From contig CM024176.1 in assembly GCA_013433145.1 (NCBI GenBank), positions 10,774,520 through 10,838,519 on the forward strand: a DNA stretch of 64,000 bases, written 5' to 3'. The notes below the pieces were generated by a model. That model was not told the origin of the DNA. It did not search any database and worked only from the letters and a program-made list of their open reading frames with translations. Position numbers and translations under genes: made by a program. Positions 63,592 through 64,000 of the stretch are shown here, piece after piece. Origin of the DNA: Ascaris suum. Taxonomy: Eukaryota > Nematoda > Chromadorea > Rhabditida > Ascarididae. Every line of letters begins with the position of its first letter. Position 1 is the first letter of the stretch.

Positions 63592-63600
63592 ACCGATGAA

Positions 63601-64000
63601 AGGATTAAACTTTTTACGCGTTACTGGTGGCCGCACGCAGAAACTTACAATATACTTATTAGTTCCTGAGAGTTTTCTTTTTTACTATTTCTTCAAATGC
63701 TTTCAGATACGCTAGTTCCATGTTTGTTAGCGCTTACTCGTTTCTCATCTAATATTTCACAGTCTTTTCCAACCTACTTTGACTATATTATTGCCAGCCG
63801 CTAAATTGATCAAGGTAAGCAATGCAACAGTACAGCAGTGAAGTGTCGGTCACGATGATCTTTGCAGCAATTCTGCGGCACAATTGTAATATTTGTATTT
63901 TTTCGCTATATTTTGAGTATAGTTATGGTTGCCAGTGTCGCTTCATCATAAGCTTTTCAATTCTTTCAAAAACCGCTTCAAACTTCTTTCTTGCTCTCTC
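63601..64000. other. AT-rich flank, nothing recognised
   Basis: Sequence beyond the retroelement motif to the end of the window, without open frames, splice context or repeats that I could support. Confidence 0.5.

Larger units (their letters stand above)
61190..63600 (+). mobile_element. Penelope-like retroelement, degenerate
   Basis: One element holds a reverse transcriptase followed by a GIY-YIG endonuclease, the arrangement that defines endonuclease-bearing Penelope-like elements. These copy themselves by target-primed reverse transcription with the GIY-YIG enzyme nicking the target. The coding remnant runs from about 61219 to the stop at 63228-63230, followed by about 0.35 kb that includes a hammerhead-like motif. 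Ends and target-site duplication could not be fixed by eye. The element lies in spacer DNA at the right edge of the window. Confidence 0.85.

Overview
The window is nuclear DNA of an animal, most likely a chromadorean nematode. It is AT-rich, with short exons split by long introns. Acceptors are of the TTTNCAG kind. Three genes have an acceptor 3 to 41 bases before the start codon, which is what spliced-leader trans-splicing leaves behind. A major-sperm-protein (MSP) domain gene also fits a nematode. No prokaryotic features, tRNA, rRNA or CRISPR array were seen. Exon models were joined by hand from open frame, splice motif and matching codon phase; none is backed by transcript data.

Layout. 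(1) 1-3706, plus: the last four exons of the SDA1 ribosome-biogenesis gene; the N-terminal part lies to the left or was not recognised. (2) 3707-8027: a convergent intergenic gap with G/C-richer patches, homopolymer tracts and a diverged duplication. (3) 8028-26450, minus: an 18-exon gene for an 843-residue protein with 11 ankyrin repeats (inversin/MLT-4-like is the best guess). Its introns hold two dead mariner transposases and several near-perfect short hairpins. (4) 26451-31059: spacer with an 18-bp tandem repeat and a (TA)n microsatellite. (5) 31060-33126, minus: a complete four-exon MSP-domain gene of 148 residues with a palindrome just upstream. (6) 33127-44600: mostly non-coding, with a 124-bp direct duplication and several small candidate exons, including a signal-peptide exon. 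A long imperfect hairpin sits at 44390-44486. (7) 44608-55195, minus: a five-exon calmodulin-like EF-hand gene of 216 residues with a Ser-rich N-terminal extension. (8) 55196-61000: spacer with weak minus-strand exons, one resembling the seventh helix of a GPCR. (9) 61190-63600, plus: a broken Penelope-like retroelement (reverse transcriptase plus GIY-YIG endonuclease), followed by a decayed hammerhead-ribozyme-like motif.

The genes do not form a pathway. SDA1 serves 60S ribosome maturation, the ankyrin protein is probably a scaffold, the MSP protein is probably sperm-associated, and the EF-hand protein is a calcium sensor. Three of the four solid genes are on the minus strand and each has its own upstream spacer and trans-splice-like acceptor, so I see no operon.
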